Source: Pseudomonadota bacterium (GTDB lineage Bacteria > SAR324 > NAC60-12). Taken from it: a stretch of DNA of 6,332 nucleotides. The position numbers were made by a program, and so were the translations under genes. Every line of letters begins with the position of its first letter. The stretch's first letter is position 1. Where the stretch lies: the NCBI GenBank assembly GCA_014381795.1, contig JACNKY010000172.1:1-6332 (forward strand), in the 5' to 3' direction. A model generated the notes under the pieces. That model was not told where the DNA came from. It did not search any database and was given only the letters and a program-made list of their open reading frames with translations. This document shows, piece by piece, positions 6,149 through 6,332 of the stretch.

Positions 6149-6332
6149 AAATTCTGATCACCGGCGGAGTCAAAAGTGGGAAATCACTTCAGGCGGAAAT
6201 GCGGATGTTGAAAATGGCACAAGCGCTAAGACCTGTTTATCTGGCGACGACAGAATTGCTAGATCCGGAAATGGAAAAGCGCATTGCGGAACACCGTCAG
6301 CAGCGTGGTGAAAAATTTCGGACTATTGAGGA
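6145..6332 (+). CDS. cobU: Adenosylcobinamide kinase / adenosylcobinamide-phosphate guanylyltransferase CobU, N-terminal part
   Basis: This frame runs off the window end after 62 complete codons, so only the N-terminus is seen. CobU phosphorylates adenosylcobinamide and then transfers GMP from GTP to give adenosylcobinamide-GDP, the step after CobD in nucleotide-loop assembly. The translation begins MKILITGGVKSGKS, a P-loop of the CobU form (usually GGxRSGKS; here Lys replaces the Arg), then VYLATTELLDPEMEKRI, then EHRQQRGEKFRTIE, matching the family pattern D-x-EM-x-x-RI-x-x-H-x-x-R-x-x-x-x-TIE. H50 is the candidate for the guanylylated histidine (H46 in Salmonella CobU). The ATG overlaps the cobD stop (ATGA at 6145-6148), which fixes the start and implies coupling. 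There is no obvious ribosome site. Confidence 0.93.
   Translation, partial: MKILITGGVKSGKSLQAEMRMLKMAQALRPVYLATTELLDPEMEKRIAEHRQQRGEKFRTIE

Noticed and set aside
6084..6311. A 75-codon plus-strand frame across the cobD-cobU junction.
   Set aside because: It overlaps the conserved cobU P-loop region in a different frame; the frame starting at 6145 is the real one.

Overview
The window is a gene-dense, all-plus-strand stretch of a Gram-negative (diderm) bacterial chromosome with moderately AT-leaning base composition. The diderm call rests on content: an LptF/LptG-type permease that extracts LPS, a periplasmic LolA lipoprotein carrier and the lipoprotein acyltransferase Lgt. Most start codons are preceded by A/T-rich sequence without a clear Shine-Dalgarno motif. 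I cannot name the species. The SD-poor starts and the unusual permease fusion would fit a non-proteobacterial lineage such as the PVC or Bacteroidetes groups, but this is a low-confidence inference.

Layout. Positions 1-600 hold the C-terminal part of an LptF-type permease, followed after 20 bases by lolA (621-1280). Both serve envelope biogenesis. The only real intergenic gap (1281-1398) carries a plausible sigma-70-like promoter. From 1399 onward the genes are packed with overlaps or gaps of at most 19 bases: a large amino-acid permease fused to a PTS EIIA-type domain and an RCK/TrkA-C domain (1399-3456), ribonuclease PH (about 3461-4204), lgt (4224-5150), the cobalamin gene cobD/cbiB (5147-6148) and the start of cobU (6145 to the window end). 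The lgt/cobD and cobD/cobU junctions are both 4-base ATGA overlaps, which suggests translational coupling.

The window therefore looks like one envelope pair plus a mixed operon that joins regulated amino-acid uptake, RNA processing, lipoprotein lipidation and late cobalamin (nucleotide-loop) assembly. No mobile elements, CRISPR arrays, rRNA or tRNA genes were seen, and nothing points to a wholly new system. The points most worth a second look are the APC-EIIA-RCK_C fusion with both EIIA histidines kept, the nine-fold tripeptide repeat at the Lgt C-terminus, the replacement of a normally conserved Lgt glutamate by threonine, and the coupling of cobalamin genes to lgt with no cobalamin riboswitch in the window.
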